Assembly: GCF_002804065.1 (NCBI RefSeq)
Contig: NZ_CP024955.1
Coordinates: 1,364,001-1,428,000, forward strand
Source of the DNA: Kyrpidia spormannii
Lineage (GTDB): Bacteria; Bacillota; Bacilli; Kyrpidiales; Kyrpidiaceae
Length of the DNA: 64,000 bases
Direction: 5' to 3'
The notes beneath the pieces are model-generated. The model made no database searches, was not told where the DNA came from, and saw only the letters and a program-made list of their open reading frames with translations. Both the position numbers and the translations under genes were made by a program. Of the stretch, positions 8,651 through 17,439 are shown piece by piece; the stretch's first letter is position 1, and every line of letters starts with the position of its first letter.

Positions 8651-8681
8651 AGTTGACCCACCATCAAAAGGAGGGGTCTTC

Positions 8682-8828
8682 ATGGGAGCAGCAAGGCGAT
8701 GGATGCGCACCCTGTCCACGGTGCTGGGGATCATCGGCGGGATCATGACTGTCCGCTCGGCCTTACTGCGCCGGCGGCAAAATCCGGCCCAGGCGTGGAT
8801 CGGACGCCTGAGGCGGCGGGTCATGTAG
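8682..8828 (+). CDS. Small basic membrane-associated protein
   Basis: A 48-residue ORF with a very strong ribosome binding site (AAAAGGAGGGG, 8667-8676). It is highly basic, with Arg-rich ends (AARRWMR, LLRRRQ, GRLRRRVM) around one short hydrophobic stretch (TVLGIIGGIMTV). It is followed within 20 bases by an intrinsic terminator, which supports expression. No recognised family. Confidence 0.6.
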   Translation: MGAARRWMRTLSTVLGIIGGIMTVRSALLRRRQNPAQAWIGRLRRRVM

Positions 8829-8847
8829 AGGTTCGGGGGATTGCGAG

Positions 8848-8873
8848 GGCGGGTCGGCAGACCCGCCTTCTTT
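8848..8873 (+). terminator. Intrinsic terminator after the thiI operon
   Basis: An 8-bp perfect stem GGCGGGTC/GACCCGCC (8848-8855 with 8860-8867) has loop GGCA, followed by TTCTTT. Confidence 0.88.
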
Positions 8874-8946
8874 GTGAGGTGCGAGGTTTAAGAATTCGGA
8901 AGGAGGGGTATACCGGGGATAGATGACGGAATATGGGGGATTCTGC

Positions 8947-9534
8947 ATGAAAACGATGCGACAGGATGCCTGGACGGCGGAAGACGATACCCGCCTGGCG
9001 GAAATCGTGCTGCGGCACATCCGGGAAGGGAGTACTCAACTCGCCGCCTTTGAAGAAGCGGCGGAACTGTTAAATCGGACGGCGGCGGCTTGTGGATACC
9101 GCTGGAATGCCTGTATACGAAAACATTGTCAGCCGGCGATCGACGTGGCGAAAAGGCAGCGCAAAGCCCGGGGGGTTCCGTGGCGCCGGGGGGCGGATTG
9201 GGAACGGGCCCGGGAAGGGAGTGAAGCCCAGCCTTCTTTATCGTGGGGGGGCGTCATTCGTTTTCTGCGCCAGTATAAGCAAGAGTACCAGGGGCTGTAC
9301 GTCCGGGTGAAACAGTTGGAGCGGGACCTTGAGCGCGCCCGGGAGGAATTGGCCGTCTTGCGGGAAGAGCGGGAAGAGTTGGCAGAAACCTGCGAGCGCT
9401 GGAAACAGCGGTACGAAAGTTTGTCCGACGATTACCGGACGATACTTGGCATCATGGACCGGGCGGAGCGAAATGTCCGGGCGACAGAAGTGTGTCTGCG
9501 CCGGGTGGTGGGGGAGACGGAATCGTCCGATTGA
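8947..9534 (+). CDS. rsfA: RsfA-family prespore-type transcription factor
   Basis: The N-terminal Myb/SANT-like region ([24 protein letters not shown], then [11 protein letters not shown]) closely matches RsfA of B. subtilis, a prespore regulator that tunes sigma-F-dependent genes. The C-terminal third is a long charged coiled coil (about residues 110-190), probably for oligomerisation. RsfA proteins begin a few residues before RQDAWT, so I chose ATG 8947 (GGGGGA just upstream) over ATG 8923, whose AGGAGGGG lies 14 bases away. 195 residues. Confidence 0.9.
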   Translation: MKTMRQDAWTAEDDTRLAEIVLRHIREGSTQLAAFEEAAELLNRTAAACGYRWNACIRKHCQPAIDVAKRQRKARGVPWRRGADWERAREGSEAQPSLSWGGVIRFLRQYKQEYQGLYVRVKQLERDLERAREELAVLREEREELAETCERWKQRYESLSDDYRTILGIMDRAERNVRATEVCLRRVVGETESSD

Positions 9535-9565
9535 CACCGGCATGAGTCGGCCTGAATCCTTGCTC

Positions 9566-9595
9566 TTGGGCAATGCAGACATCTTATTGTATACT
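9566..9595 (+). promoter_or_regulatory. Possible pycA promoter
   Basis: TTGGGC (9566-9571), an 18-nt spacer and TATACT (9590-9595) lie 37 bases before the pyruvate carboxylase start. The -10 is good and the -35 is partial. Confidence 0.4.
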
Positions 9596-9631
9596 GGAGC
9601 CCAGGAGAACAAGACCGGGAGGGGGGCCGTC

Positions 9632-12600
9632 ATGCAAGAGATTCGTCCATTCTCGAAGCTCCTCGTCGCCAACCGCGGAGAGATCGCCATCCGCGTCCTT
9701 CGGGCGGCGACGGAGCTTGGCATTCATACGGTCGCGATTTATTCCAAGGAAGACAGCCTGGCACTGCATCGCTATAAGGCGGACGAGGCCTACCTCATCG
9801 GGGAAGGCAAGGGGCCCGTGGAGGCATACCTCGACATCGAAGGCATCATCGCCTTGGCGAAGCGGTTAGAGGTCGACGCCATCCACCCGGGTTATGGATT
9901 TTTAGCCGAGAATGCTCATTTCGCCGCTCGTTGCGAAAAAGAGGGCATTGCGTTTATCGGGCCGCGGCCTCAGCATCTGGAAGCTTTCGGGGATAAGGTG
10001 ACGGCCCGCCAGATGGCGGTGGACGCGGGACTGCCGGTGATTCCCGGCACCCCGGAACCTGTGCGCCAACTCCAGGACGCCCTGCGATTCGCCCGGGAGC
10101 ACGGCTTTCCTTTGATTGTGAAGGCTGCTGCCGGGGGCGGCGGCCGGGGCATGCGGGTGGTGCGCCACAAGGAAGATCTGGAAGAGGCCCTGAGCCTGGC
10201 CCGTTCAGAAGCGGAAAAGTCTTTCGGGGACGGCACGGTGTATCTTGAAAAATTCCTGGAGCACCCGAAACACATCGAGGTGCAGATCCTGGGGGACCGG
10301 CACGGCAATCTGGTGCACTTATTCGAGCGGGACTGCTCGATCCAGCGCCGTCACCAAAAGGTGGTGGAAATCGCCCCGGCCCTGACGTTGACCGAGCCCC
10401 AGCGCCAGGCGATTTGCGACGCGGCCCTCCGGCTGATGCGCCGGGCGGGATACGTCGGCGCCGGAACGGTGGAATTCCTGGTGGCCCCGGACGGGTCGTT
10501 CTATTTTATCGAAGTGAATCCGAGGATCCAGGTGGAGCACACGATCACCGAACTGATCACCGGCGTGGATTTGGTGCAGGCCCAAATCCTCGTCGCCCAA
10601 GGGTACCGCTTAGATGACCCGGCCATCGGCATCCGGAGTCAGGAGTCGATCCACCGCCGGGGCTATGCGATCCAATGCCGGGTGACCACTGAAGATCCGG
10701 ACAATCATTTTGTCCCCGATACGGGCAAAATCCTCGCGTACCGCAGTGCGGCGGGGTTCGGGATCCGCCTGGACAGCGGCAACGGCTACGCCGGGGCGGT
10801 GATTCAACCATACTACGATTCCCTGCTGGTCAAAATCTCCGCTTGGGCCCTGACGTTCGAAAGCGCGGCCCACAAGATGCTGCGTTCCCTTCGGGAGTTT
10901 CGCATCCGGGGGGTCAAGACGAACATCCCCTTTCTCGAAAATGTCGTCCAGCATCCGGATTTTCTCGCCGGGCGGTGCGATACCTCGTTCATCGACGGAC
11001 ATCCGGAGCTGTTCCGGACGGCAAAAAAGCGGGACAGGGGGACCAAATTACTGCAGTTTATCGGGCGGACCACGGTGAACGGCCACCCCGGCATCAAAAA
11101 ACCTGAGAAAAAACCGCGGTTTCGGCAGGCTTTGGTTCCGGATTTTCCCGATGTGGCCCCAAGTGAAGCCAAGGGGATCCTGGACCGGGAGGGGCCCGAG
11201 GCCCTGGCGCGCTGGGTGATGGAGCAAAAGCCCCTTTTGGTGACCGACACGACGTTCCGTGATGCCCATCAGTCCCTTTTGGCGACCCGGGTGCGGACCC
11301 AGGATTTGCTCCGGGTGGCGGAGGCGACGGCTAAGGGGCTTCCCCAGCTTTTTTCGTGGGAGATGTGGGGCGGCGCCACCTTCGATGTGGCGATGCGATT
11401 CTTGAAGGAGTGCCCTTGGGAGCGCCTTGCCCGGATGCGGGAGGCGGCTCCGAACGTTCTTTTTCAGATGCTCTTTCGCGGTGCCAACGCCGTGGGATAC
11501 ACAAACTATCCTGACAACGTAATCACCGCCTTTGTGCGGGAGGCTGCCCGATCGGGAATCGACGTGTTCCGGATTTTTGACAGCCTGAACTGGCTGCCCG
11601 GGATGGAGTTGGCGATCGATGCGGTGCGTCGGGAGGGGAAGGTGGCCGAGGCGGCGCTGTGTTATACCGGGGATATCCTCGATCCGAAACGGGACAAGTA
11701 TACGCTGAAGTATTATGTAAACCTAGCGAAAAACCTTGAGCGGGCCGGGGCGAATATACTGGGGATCAAAGACATGGCCGGGCTGCTCAAACCTTATGCC
11801 GCAGAAGTCTTGATCCGGGCGCTAAAGGAAGAGATCGGCATACCGATTCACCTTCATACCCACGATACGAGCGGCAATGGCGTGGCCATGCTCCTGAAGG
11901 CCGCAGAGGCCGGGGTGGATATTGTGGATACGGCGATCAACAGCGTGAGCGGTCTGACCTCTCAACCCAGTATGGGGGCGGTGGTGGCGGCCCTGCGTTT
12001 TCAGGAGCGGGACACGGGCATCGATCTCGGGGCGGTGGACCGCTTAAGCCACTACTGGGAAGTGGTGCGGTGCTATTATGAGCCCTTTGAGAGCGGGCTT
12101 CGGGCGCCTTCCACAGATGTCTATTATCATGAAATGCCCGGTGGACAGTTTACGAATCTCCGCCAGCAGGCCGAAGCGGTGGGGCTTGGCACCCGTTGGG
12201 ATGAGGTGGTGCGGGCGTACCGGGCGGTGAACGATATGTTCGGGGATATCGTCAAGGTGACCCCCTCGTCCAAAGTGGTGGGGGATCTTGCCCTGTTTAT
12301 GGTTCAAAATGGCTGGTCCCCGGAGGATGTGATCACCCGAGGGGAGACGGTGGATTTTCCCCAGTCGGTGGTGGAGTTTTTCCGGGGGTACATCGGCCAA
12401 CCGCCGGGAGGTTTTCCGCCGGAGCTCCAGAAGGTGGTTCTCAAAGGCAAGGAACCGATCACCTGCCGGCCGGGGGAGCTCTTGGAACCTTTTGATTTTG
12501 CGGCGGCGAGGCGGCATCTGGAGGAGAAGTTTGGACGGGCCTTTTCGGATCGGGACCTGCTGTCTTATGCGCTGTATCCCCAGGTGTTTGAGGAGTTTGT

Positions 12601-13090
12601 GAGGCACAGGGAGGAATTCGGAGATGTGTCGGTACTGGACACCCCGACATTCTTCTACGGTCTGCGCCTGGGGGAGGAGATCACCGTCGATATCGAGCCG
12701 GGGAAGACGCTGATGGTGCAGCTGACCTCGGTAGGGGAACTTCGGCCGGACGGCACGCGGGTGGTTTATTTTGAACTCAACGGCACGCCCCGGGAAGTGA
12801 CGGTGCGGGACGAAAGTGCCCAAGTGCTCGTCCAAGAGCGGCGGAAGGCCAACCCCGCGGTGCCCGGGGAGATCGGGGCCACGATGCCCGGCAAAGTGAG
12901 CAAAATCATGGTAGAACCCGGGGATGAGGTCCGGCGGGGCGAGCTCCTCATGGTGACCGAGGCGATGAAGATGGAAACGGCGCTCCAAGCTCCTTTTGAC
13001 GGAGTGGTGAGGGAGGTGCTGGTGAAGGAATTGGATTCTGTGGAGGCGGGGGATTTGCTGCTGGTGATGGAGAAGGTGGCCGGGCAGTAA
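9632..13090 (+). CDS. pycA: Pyruvate carboxylase
   Basis: A full-length 1152-residue single-chain enzyme converts pyruvate, bicarbonate and ATP to oxaloacetate. Biotin carboxylase domain (about 1-460): KLLVANRGEIAIRV, glycine-rich AAAGGGGRGM. Carboxyltransferase domain (about 530-1000): VTDTTFRDAHQSLLATR, where pyruvate and metal bind. Biotin carboxyl carrier domain at the end: EAMKMETALQAP with the biotinyl Lys near 1113. ATG 9632 follows GGGAGGGGGG; an in-frame upstream extension overlaps rsfA and is not coding. With the GapB-like enzyme it supports an anaplerotic and gluconeogenic route. Confidence 0.98.
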   Translation: MQEIRPFSKLLVANRGEIAIRVLRAATELGIHTVAIYSKEDSLALHRYKADEAYLIGEGKGPVEAYLDIEGIIALAKRLEVDAIHPGYGFLAENAHFAARCEKEGIAFIGPRPQHLEAFGDKVTARQMAVDAGLPVIPGTPEPVRQLQDALRFAREHGFPLIVKAAAGGGGRGMRVVRHKEDLEEALSLARSEAEKSFGDGTVYLEKFLEHPKHIEVQILGDRHGNLVHLFERDCSIQRRHQKVVEIAPALTLTEPQRQAICDAALRLMRRAGYVGAGTVEFLVAPDGSFYFIEVNPRIQVEHTITELITGVDLVQAQILVAQGYRLDDPAIGIRSQESIHRRGYAIQCRVTTEDPDNHFVPDTGKILAYRSAAGFGIRLDSGNGYAGAVIQPYYDSLLVKISAWALTFESAAHKMLRSLREFRIRGVKTNIPFLENVVQHPDFLAGRCDTSFIDGHPELFRTAKKRDRGTKLLQFIGRTTVNGHPGIKKPEKKPRFRQALVPDFPDVAPSEAKGILDREGPEALARWVMEQKPLLVTDTTFRDAHQSLLATRVRTQDLLRVAEATAKGLPQLFSWEMWGGATFDVAMRFLKECPWERLARMREAAPNVLFQMLFRGANAVGYTNYPDNVITAFVREAARSGIDVFRIFDSLNWLPGMELAIDAVRREGKVAEAALCYTGDILDPKRDKYTLKYYVNLAKNLERAGANILGIKDMAGLLKPYAAEVLIRALKEEIGIPIHLHTHDTSGNGVAMLLKAAEAGVDIVDTAINSVSGLTSQPSMGAVVAALRFQERDTGIDLGAVDRLSHYWEVVRCYYEPFESGLRAPSTDVYYHEMPGGQFTNLRQQAEAVGLGTRWDEVVRAYRAVNDMFGDIVKVTPSSKVVGDLALFMVQNGWSPEDVITRGETVDFPQSVVEFFRGYIGQPPGGFPPELQKVVLKGKEPITCRPGELLEPFDFAAARRHLEEKFGRAFSDRDLLSYALYPQVFEEFVRHREEFGDVSVLDTPTFFYGLRLGEEITVDIEPGKTLMVQLTSVGELRPDGTRVVYFELNGTPREVTVRDESAQVLVQERRKANPAVPGEIGATMPGKVSKIMVEPGDEVRRGELLMVTEAMKMETALQAPFDGVVREVLVKELDSVEAGDLLLVMEKVAGQ

Positions 13091-13327
13091 GAGCGGAGGC
13101 TGGCGGTCTCGGTGCGGCGGGGCGATCTTCACGTGGTGAGCAGGAACGATGGAGCCGGCCGGGGGGAGGAGGCGCCCCCGCGCGAACCGCCGGGCGGCGA
13201 CACGGCCGACGGATGGCTCTGTGGATCAAAAACCGGCGCGCGGCCCAAGTTCATCGGGACAGATGTCGGTGGTAGTGGCCCCTGAATATCCTGGTTAGCG
13301 GACGCAAACCTAGGGGAAAGGGGCTGC

Positions 13328-13618
13328 GTGGGGTTGTTTGCGAGCACCTTTGATTTGGATTGGGACCTGTTGTGGCAGGATGGCTTTAAGAAAGTGAAAG
13401 AAGTGCACGACGACGATCTCGATCGGATGGAGCGGTACCTGCGGGTGTTGGACCGGATGCACGAGATGATGATGCGCCGGGAGCAGCTTTTGATGATGAT
13501 GCATTATCGCCAGGTCATGATCCGTTATAACGAGATGGCGATCACGCACATGATGCACGGCCACCATCCGTATCATCACAAGGCGATGGCCATCGCCCAG
13601 GCGCATCATCATTATTGA
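13328..13618 (+). CDS. His- and Met-rich small protein
   Basis: This 96-residue protein starts at GTG 13328 after GGGGAAAGGGG. The first half is ordinary and acidic (DLDWDLLWQDGFKKVKEVHDDDLDRMERYL). The second half is packed with Met and His: HEMMMRREQLLMMMHYR, then HMMHGHHPYHHKAM and a final HHHY. It has about 14 His and 17 Met in total. This composition suggests metal binding (Cu, Ni or Zn), but the family is not recognised. Monocistronic, with a very strong terminator downstream. Confidence 0.65.
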   Translation: MGLFASTFDLDWDLLWQDGFKKVKEVHDDDLDRMERYLRVLDRMHEMMMRREQLLMMMHYRQVMIRYNEMAITHMMHGHHPYHHKAMAIAQAHHHY

Positions 13619-13682
13619 TGTAGGGGCCATGGGGTAAGGCGAAAATTGACTAAAAGGGACCGGGTTTGCGGGGTCAAGTTCG

Positions 13683-13726
13683 GGGCCCGCCTATTTTTTA
13701 TAAAAAATAGGTGGGCCCTTTCGTTT
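13683..13726 (+). terminator. Long intrinsic terminator
   Basis: A nearly perfect hairpin: GGGCCCGCCTATTTTTTA (13683-13700) pairs with the mirror sequence at 13701-13718. TTTCGTTTTTT follows. Confidence 0.88.
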
Positions 13727-13760
13727 TTTAACCAGTTTTAAAGTTGGTTTCTTAATAATC
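13724..13760 (+). repeat. Copy A of an AT-rich element upstream of surface-protein loci
   Basis: AT-rich sequence (TTTTTTAACC, GTTTTAAAGTTGG, TTCTTAATAATC) closely resembles 17401-17433, with roughly 80% identity by eye. It lies about 200 bases before the RCC1-repeat pseudogene; the other copy lies about 200 bases before the SLH protein. It is probably a shared promoter or regulator site. The remainder of 13761-13951 shows nothing else I can name. Confidence 0.4.
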
Positions 13761-13951
13761 TGGCCGAGCCTTGGTCCCTTCCCAGAAAGGAGGCCGAGCA
13801 GGCCTTGGCATACAGCCGGTCCGCCGACGTGGGATGCGGATCAACTGGACATGGGGTATCTCGACCATCCGGGAACGACAGATGAAGGTCGGGCGGTCCG
13901 GGTTCGGCGGCCGGGCCAGTCTAGGGCGAGGAATGGAGAGAAACGAAAAGT

Positions 13952-14777
13952 ATGGGTTTTGACAACCGAATACAGATAGGCCCAGGGAGAAGGGGGCGAT
14001 ACCCGTCCGTTCACAGGCGAGCAGGTGGGTGGTTGCTCAGTCGCCGGGGCGCTTTGGCCGGTACAGCCCGCATCGGCCGCCAGTCTGGGTCAAGTGGCGC
14101 TCGCTGCGGGGGGCAATCATTCGTTGGTCGTCACGTCGGACGGCACGGTGTGGAGTTGGGAGAATAACGGCCACGGCCAACTGGGGGATGGAACGACCCA
14201 ACGTCGCGAAACCCCCGGCCCGGCGGGCACGATGTCAGGGTTTAGGCAGATCTCGGCCGGAGACGGCCACACTCTGGCGTTGACCCAAGGGGGTGCAGTT
14301 GTCGCCTGGGGTTGGAACGCCTTTGGTCAGCTCGGCAACGGCGGATCGGCCGATTCGTCGACGCCTGTTGCAGTACAGGGGCTGGCCACCGATTCCACGA
14401 TTCAAGCCGTGGCGGCGGGCGCGTACCACAGTCTAGCTCTCACGTCAGATGGCCGGGTGTTCGCGTGGGGGGCAAACTCATATGGTCAGCTTGGAGATGG
14501 GACGACCAACAGCGCTTTGTCGGCTGTTCAGGTTCAGGGGTTGACCACGGCCTCGACCGTGGCGGTCGCTGTGGCAGCGGGTGGCAATCACAGCCTGGCG
14601 CTGACGAACGATGGCCGGGTGTTTGCTTGGGGGAAGAATTCCTCGGGTCAGCTCGGGGATGGGTCTACGACTTCGTCGGACTTCCCGGTTCAGGTCGAGG
14701 GGCGGCGTTTTTCTCGCTGCCGAGGAGAAAGTTTATCTCCGCCCATCTGTACCGGTTCGATTGTCCCGGGCCGGTGA
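13952..14777 (+). pseudogene. Broken RCC1-repeat secreted protein
   Basis: The 14025-14700 frame encodes four to five RCC1-type repeats (GGNHSLVVTSDGTVWSWENN, then HTLALTQGGAVVAWGWNAFGQLGNG, HSLALTSDGRVFAWGANSYGQLGDG and so on), preceded by a signal-peptide end ALWPVQPASAA. The start of the signal peptide (MGFDNRIQ, with basic RRAGGWLL) is in another frame from ATG 13952, so a frameshift lies near 14030. The array stops abruptly near 14700, where unrelated sequence begins; RCC1 propellers have seven blades and surface proteins usually have an anchor. Both ends are damaged. Likely once a cell-surface protein. Confidence 0.75.
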
Positions 14778-14906
14778 TCGACTTAAGGGCGAGGGACGCG
14801 GAGCGAGATTGAGGGGTCTGGGAAGAAAAATGACGAAATCTTATGATCAGTGACGCGCAGGAGGCTCTCAGAGAAGTTTTCGGCCTCGGTCGGCTTGTTT
14901 GCTGTA

Positions 14907-15647
14907 TCAGTTCATCAATTTTCGGCGGATTTCCTCCGCTTCTTGCTCTGACAGGCCCGTGATGTCTATCACATCCGACAGCGAAGCGCCTTTGCGGAAC
15001 ATCTTTTCGGCCACTTGAACAGCCTTTAGATGTTCGCCTTCCTGACGGCCTTCTTCGTAAAGTTCCTCTACGATCTTGGACACCTTTCTTAGCTCCTTTC
15101 GCAAATGAGTCCGTTGTTGATCGTTCAGCGATTGGTCTCCAAGTGCCAGAATGGCGCTCACGACCAGATCCCGTTCGGTCTCGTCCGGCACTGCAGGCAC
15201 AAGTTCCAAAACCCGCTCAAACGCTGTAGAAACACTTCGCACGTTCATATTGAGCGCCAAGGCCAGCCGCAACCGGTCACCTGGCTCCCATTGCCCGATT
15301 CGTAGATGTTCTTCGACTTCTTTCAGCGCCGCATCACCGTTTAAATCTGACAGGAAGACGTTTTCGACCCGGTACATTGCCGTTCCAATGTCCAGCTCGC
15401 TTGGAGCGCTCTGGATATTAGCATGATACAATACCACCGTTCGAACCTGCGCGAAATGCTGACGCGCCAACCGGGCATCGTATTCCAAAAAGCGATGCAA
15501 CGTCGGTTCTCGCGTGCTCTGGAATTCCAAGTGGAACACTCGTCCGTCTCGCATCCGCCACGCCTTGTCGATCCGCAGTGTATTCGACGGCAACTCCGTA
15601 GGCAAGGGCTCGGCTAACTCTACACCGTGTACGCCCAATGCCTGCAA
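14907..15647 (-). pseudogene. N-terminally truncated Rpn-family nuclease/transposase
   Basis: The 246-residue frame resembles the Rpn (PD-(D/E)XK, 'recombination-promoting nuclease / putative transposase') family: ELAEPLPTELPSNTLRIDKAWRMRDGRVFHLEFQST holds the conserved Asp and ExQ of the nuclease core, and a helical tail ends in RKGASLSDVIDITGLSEQEAEEI. Members usually carry some 30-40 further residues before ALGVHGVEL. Here an in-frame TGA lies just upstream, at the stop of the neighbouring protease gene, so the N-terminus was lost at a junction near 15665. The only start is TTG 15647 without a clear ribosome binding site. Confidence 0.7.
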
Positions 15648-15665
15648 TTGGAAATCGGCTGTTTT

Positions 15666-16601
15666 TCAACCGATCTCTCTTGCAATGGTCTGTAACCTCG
15701 AAATCCGCTCATCCATGTCAGGGTGCGTAGCAAATAGCCGCTCCCACCAGTGCCGGCGAATAACGGGGTCCAAAGCAAACAGCGAGGCGGCGGCAGTCGA
15801 CCGGTTGGTGATGTATGGGGTGTAGCGGATTTTACTCAGCGCATTGATGAGTGGCTGCGCACGGCCCATGAGCACCACTGCCTGCCCATCGGCAAGGAAC
15901 TCACGCCGGCGCATACTGGCTCGGACACCGATTTGAATCAGGATCACAGCGACTACGCCCACGATTATGGCTAGAACCGCCGTGATGAAACCAATCATGG
16001 CACTCTCTTGCGCCTGTCGGCTACGGCGCCGTCCTTCGGTCAATGCGACGCCCACTCCGACAAGGAATAACGTGATCGATACCCATTCAATCAGGCCAAC
16101 GATGGCTATCCACCAAGCCGTAAACAGCGGATCTTGCATCCTGAGATGCGATACCTCGTGGGCCAACACTGCCTGCAACTCGTCGTCGCTCAGCCGATCA
16201 AGGATTCCTTTTGTGACACCGACATACTGGTGACCTCTAAGCACGCCGGCAGCGTAGGCGTTGCAGGCCTCCGCGGGGATAATGAACACCTTCGGCATGG
16301 GAATGTCCGCTGCTGAACACAGTGGCTCCAGCAAGCGAAGCACTCGACGCTCATCTTCAACCCACTGGCCGCGTTGTGCTCTTGCGATCAGTCCCACATG
16401 CCAGCCAGAGAAGACGATGGCATACACGATGGCTCCAACGACAATCACGGTCATGGTGATAACCCAATCCTTTGGGTCTTGCAACTTCTCGCCGATAACA
16501 AACCCAGCAAGAATGACGACGCCCCACAGCAACGCGAACCAGAACCATTTCCATTTGCGAGCCCGCGTGACACGTTCTTGAAGGGCAGTAAAAGTCTCCA
16601 T
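15666..16601 (-). CDS. M48-family membrane zinc metalloprotease (HtpX-like)
   Basis: A 311-residue protein has two N-terminal membrane helices (about 18-37, 48-66), the zinc motif HEVSH at 148-152, two further helices (about 165-190, 200-225), and REFLADGQAV with the third zinc ligand near 230. This is the HtpX layout, a membrane protease for damaged membrane proteins. ATG 16601 follows GGGGTGGG and decides the start over an upstream ATG at 16712. It lies among decayed genes and its codon use is less GC-biased than its neighbours, suggesting acquisition. Confidence 0.85.
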   Translation of the reverse strand: METFTALQERVTRARKWKWFWFALLWGVVILAGFVIGEKLQDPKDWVITMTVIVVGAIVYAIVFSGWHVGLIARAQRGQWVEDERRVLRLLEPLCSAADIPMPKVFIIPAEACNAYAAGVLRGHQYVGVTKGILDRLSDDELQAVLAHEVSHLRMQDPLFTAWWIAIVGLIEWVSITLFLVGVGVALTEGRRRSRQAQESAMIGFITAVLAIIVGVVAVILIQIGVRASMRRREFLADGQAVVLMGRAQPLINALSKIRYTPYITNRSTAAASLFALDPVIRRHWWERLFATHPDMDERISRLQTIAREIG

Positions 16602-16660
16602 AATCCCACCCCAAAAGTTAGTTATTTTATCTATACTTTTCAATGAAATAGTCGTCATTT
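16602..16660 (-). promoter_or_regulatory. Possible promoter of the M48 protease
   Basis: Read on the minus strand, the region contains ATGACG, about 17 bases, then TATAGA, within unusually AT-rich sequence and next to the small palindrome TTTCATTGAAA. No other gene is visible between the protease and the intron remnant. Confidence 0.3.
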
Positions 16661-16849
16661 CAACATATGGAGGGGAATTTTTCTGTAGATATGGCAAATC
16701 ATACGAATGCAATTAGCGCTATGGGCGGCACGGTATTTGGATTCATCCTGTCTGTGGCGTGAACGCAGACGAATGAAAGTCAAGATCGTAAACGACAAAT
16801 GTTTCTTCGCCAAACCCACTTTAAGGTTATTTCCTGGTACGACTATTGG

Positions 16850-17105
16850 GTCCATGTCCACGGCCCATTCGTATCCCCTCCTCCACGTACTGCCGCGCAC
16901 ACCTCCCGCATCGTGAGCCCTTCTTCCGGGGCGGAACCCATAGCTGGCCTCCGAAAATTGCGGGTCAAAGATCGGCGTCAGCACTTGCAGGAGCGCCTGC
17001 TGGATCAGGCGGCCCATCACGGTGAGGATCCCCAGCATCCGCTTGCCTCCCCCGGGTTTCGGGATTTCGACCCGGCGCACGGGCTGCGGTCGGTAGGTCC
17101 CCGCA
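16850..17105 (-). pseudogene. Group II intron reverse transcriptase/maturase fragment
   Basis: The minus-strand frame reads GTYRPQPVRRVEIPKPGGGKRMLGI and then RLIQQALLQVLTPIFDPQFSEASYGFRPGR, the signature N-terminal RT blocks of bacterial group II intron-encoded proteins. The catalytic YxDD region, X domain and endonuclease domain are missing. Similarity fades after YEWAVDMD near 16850, and upstream of about 17105 nothing matches. It is an internal scrap of about 85 residues of an old mobile intron. Confidence 0.85.
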
Positions 17106-17400
17106 TTTCCAGTAAATCATGTGCGTGTGCGAGCTTAAATGTTATCCGGCAGAAGCGCCATGACCTGGCTCCCGTTGTGCCAAATGGAGACCGTCCTGCA
17201 GTGGACAGCAGACCGGGCCTCCGGATTGTCCAAGATGCCGTTGGAAGTCCACCGTATCCACTCTGTGCCGCATTCGATTCATCCCAAGGATTTATGCCGA
17301 CGGGTGTCCGGTCCGGCAGTGCATTTTTGCGAATATAGCTGAAAAATCCGGCTCTGGAGTGTCCACTCTTTCTTGGAGAATAGGAATAACTTGGATAAAT
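17106..17400. other. Unassigned remnant sequence
   Basis: About 300 bases lie between the intron fragment and the surface-protein leader. Short open frames exist on both strands (for example 17139-17342), but none has a ribosome binding site or recognisable motif. Probably residue of past insertions. Confidence 0.4.
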
Positions 17401-17433
17401 TTTTAATTGGTTTTAAGGTTCAGTTCTTATAAT
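17401..17433 (+). promoter_or_regulatory. Copy B of AT-rich element; probable promoter of the SLH surface protein
   Basis: TTTTAATTGGTTTTAAGG followed by TTCTTATAATC contains a perfect TATAAT (17428-17433). The -35 is not canonical (TTGGTT at a short spacing). It is similar to the element at 13724-13760 upstream of the RCC1 pseudogene. Confidence 0.45.
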
Positions 17434-17439
17434 CATATG

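Noticed and set aside
9329-9631. N-terminal extension of the pyruvate carboxylase frame
   Set aside because: It overlaps rsfA in another frame and contains the putative promoter; ATG 9632 has a strong ribosome binding site and the normal N-terminus.
12044-13132. 362-residue minus-strand open frame opposite pycA
   Set aside because: It lies wholly over conserved pyruvate carboxylase sequence; the translation is His/Pro/Arg-rich, typical of an antisense shadow.
13112-13285. 57-codon GTG frame between pycA and the His/Met-rich gene
   Set aside because: The ribosome binding site is too far away and the Gly/Arg/Pro-rich translation looks like random GC-rich sequence.
14611-14853. Frame after the RCC1 array (AAEEKVYLRPSVPVRLSRAGDRLKG)
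   Set aside because: Looks protein-like, but has no start site, overlaps the RCC1 frame and matches no family I can name; treated as part of the decayed region.
17139-17342. 67-residue plus-strand frame in the remnant region
   Set aside because: No ribosome binding site and no motif; lies in degenerate sequence.
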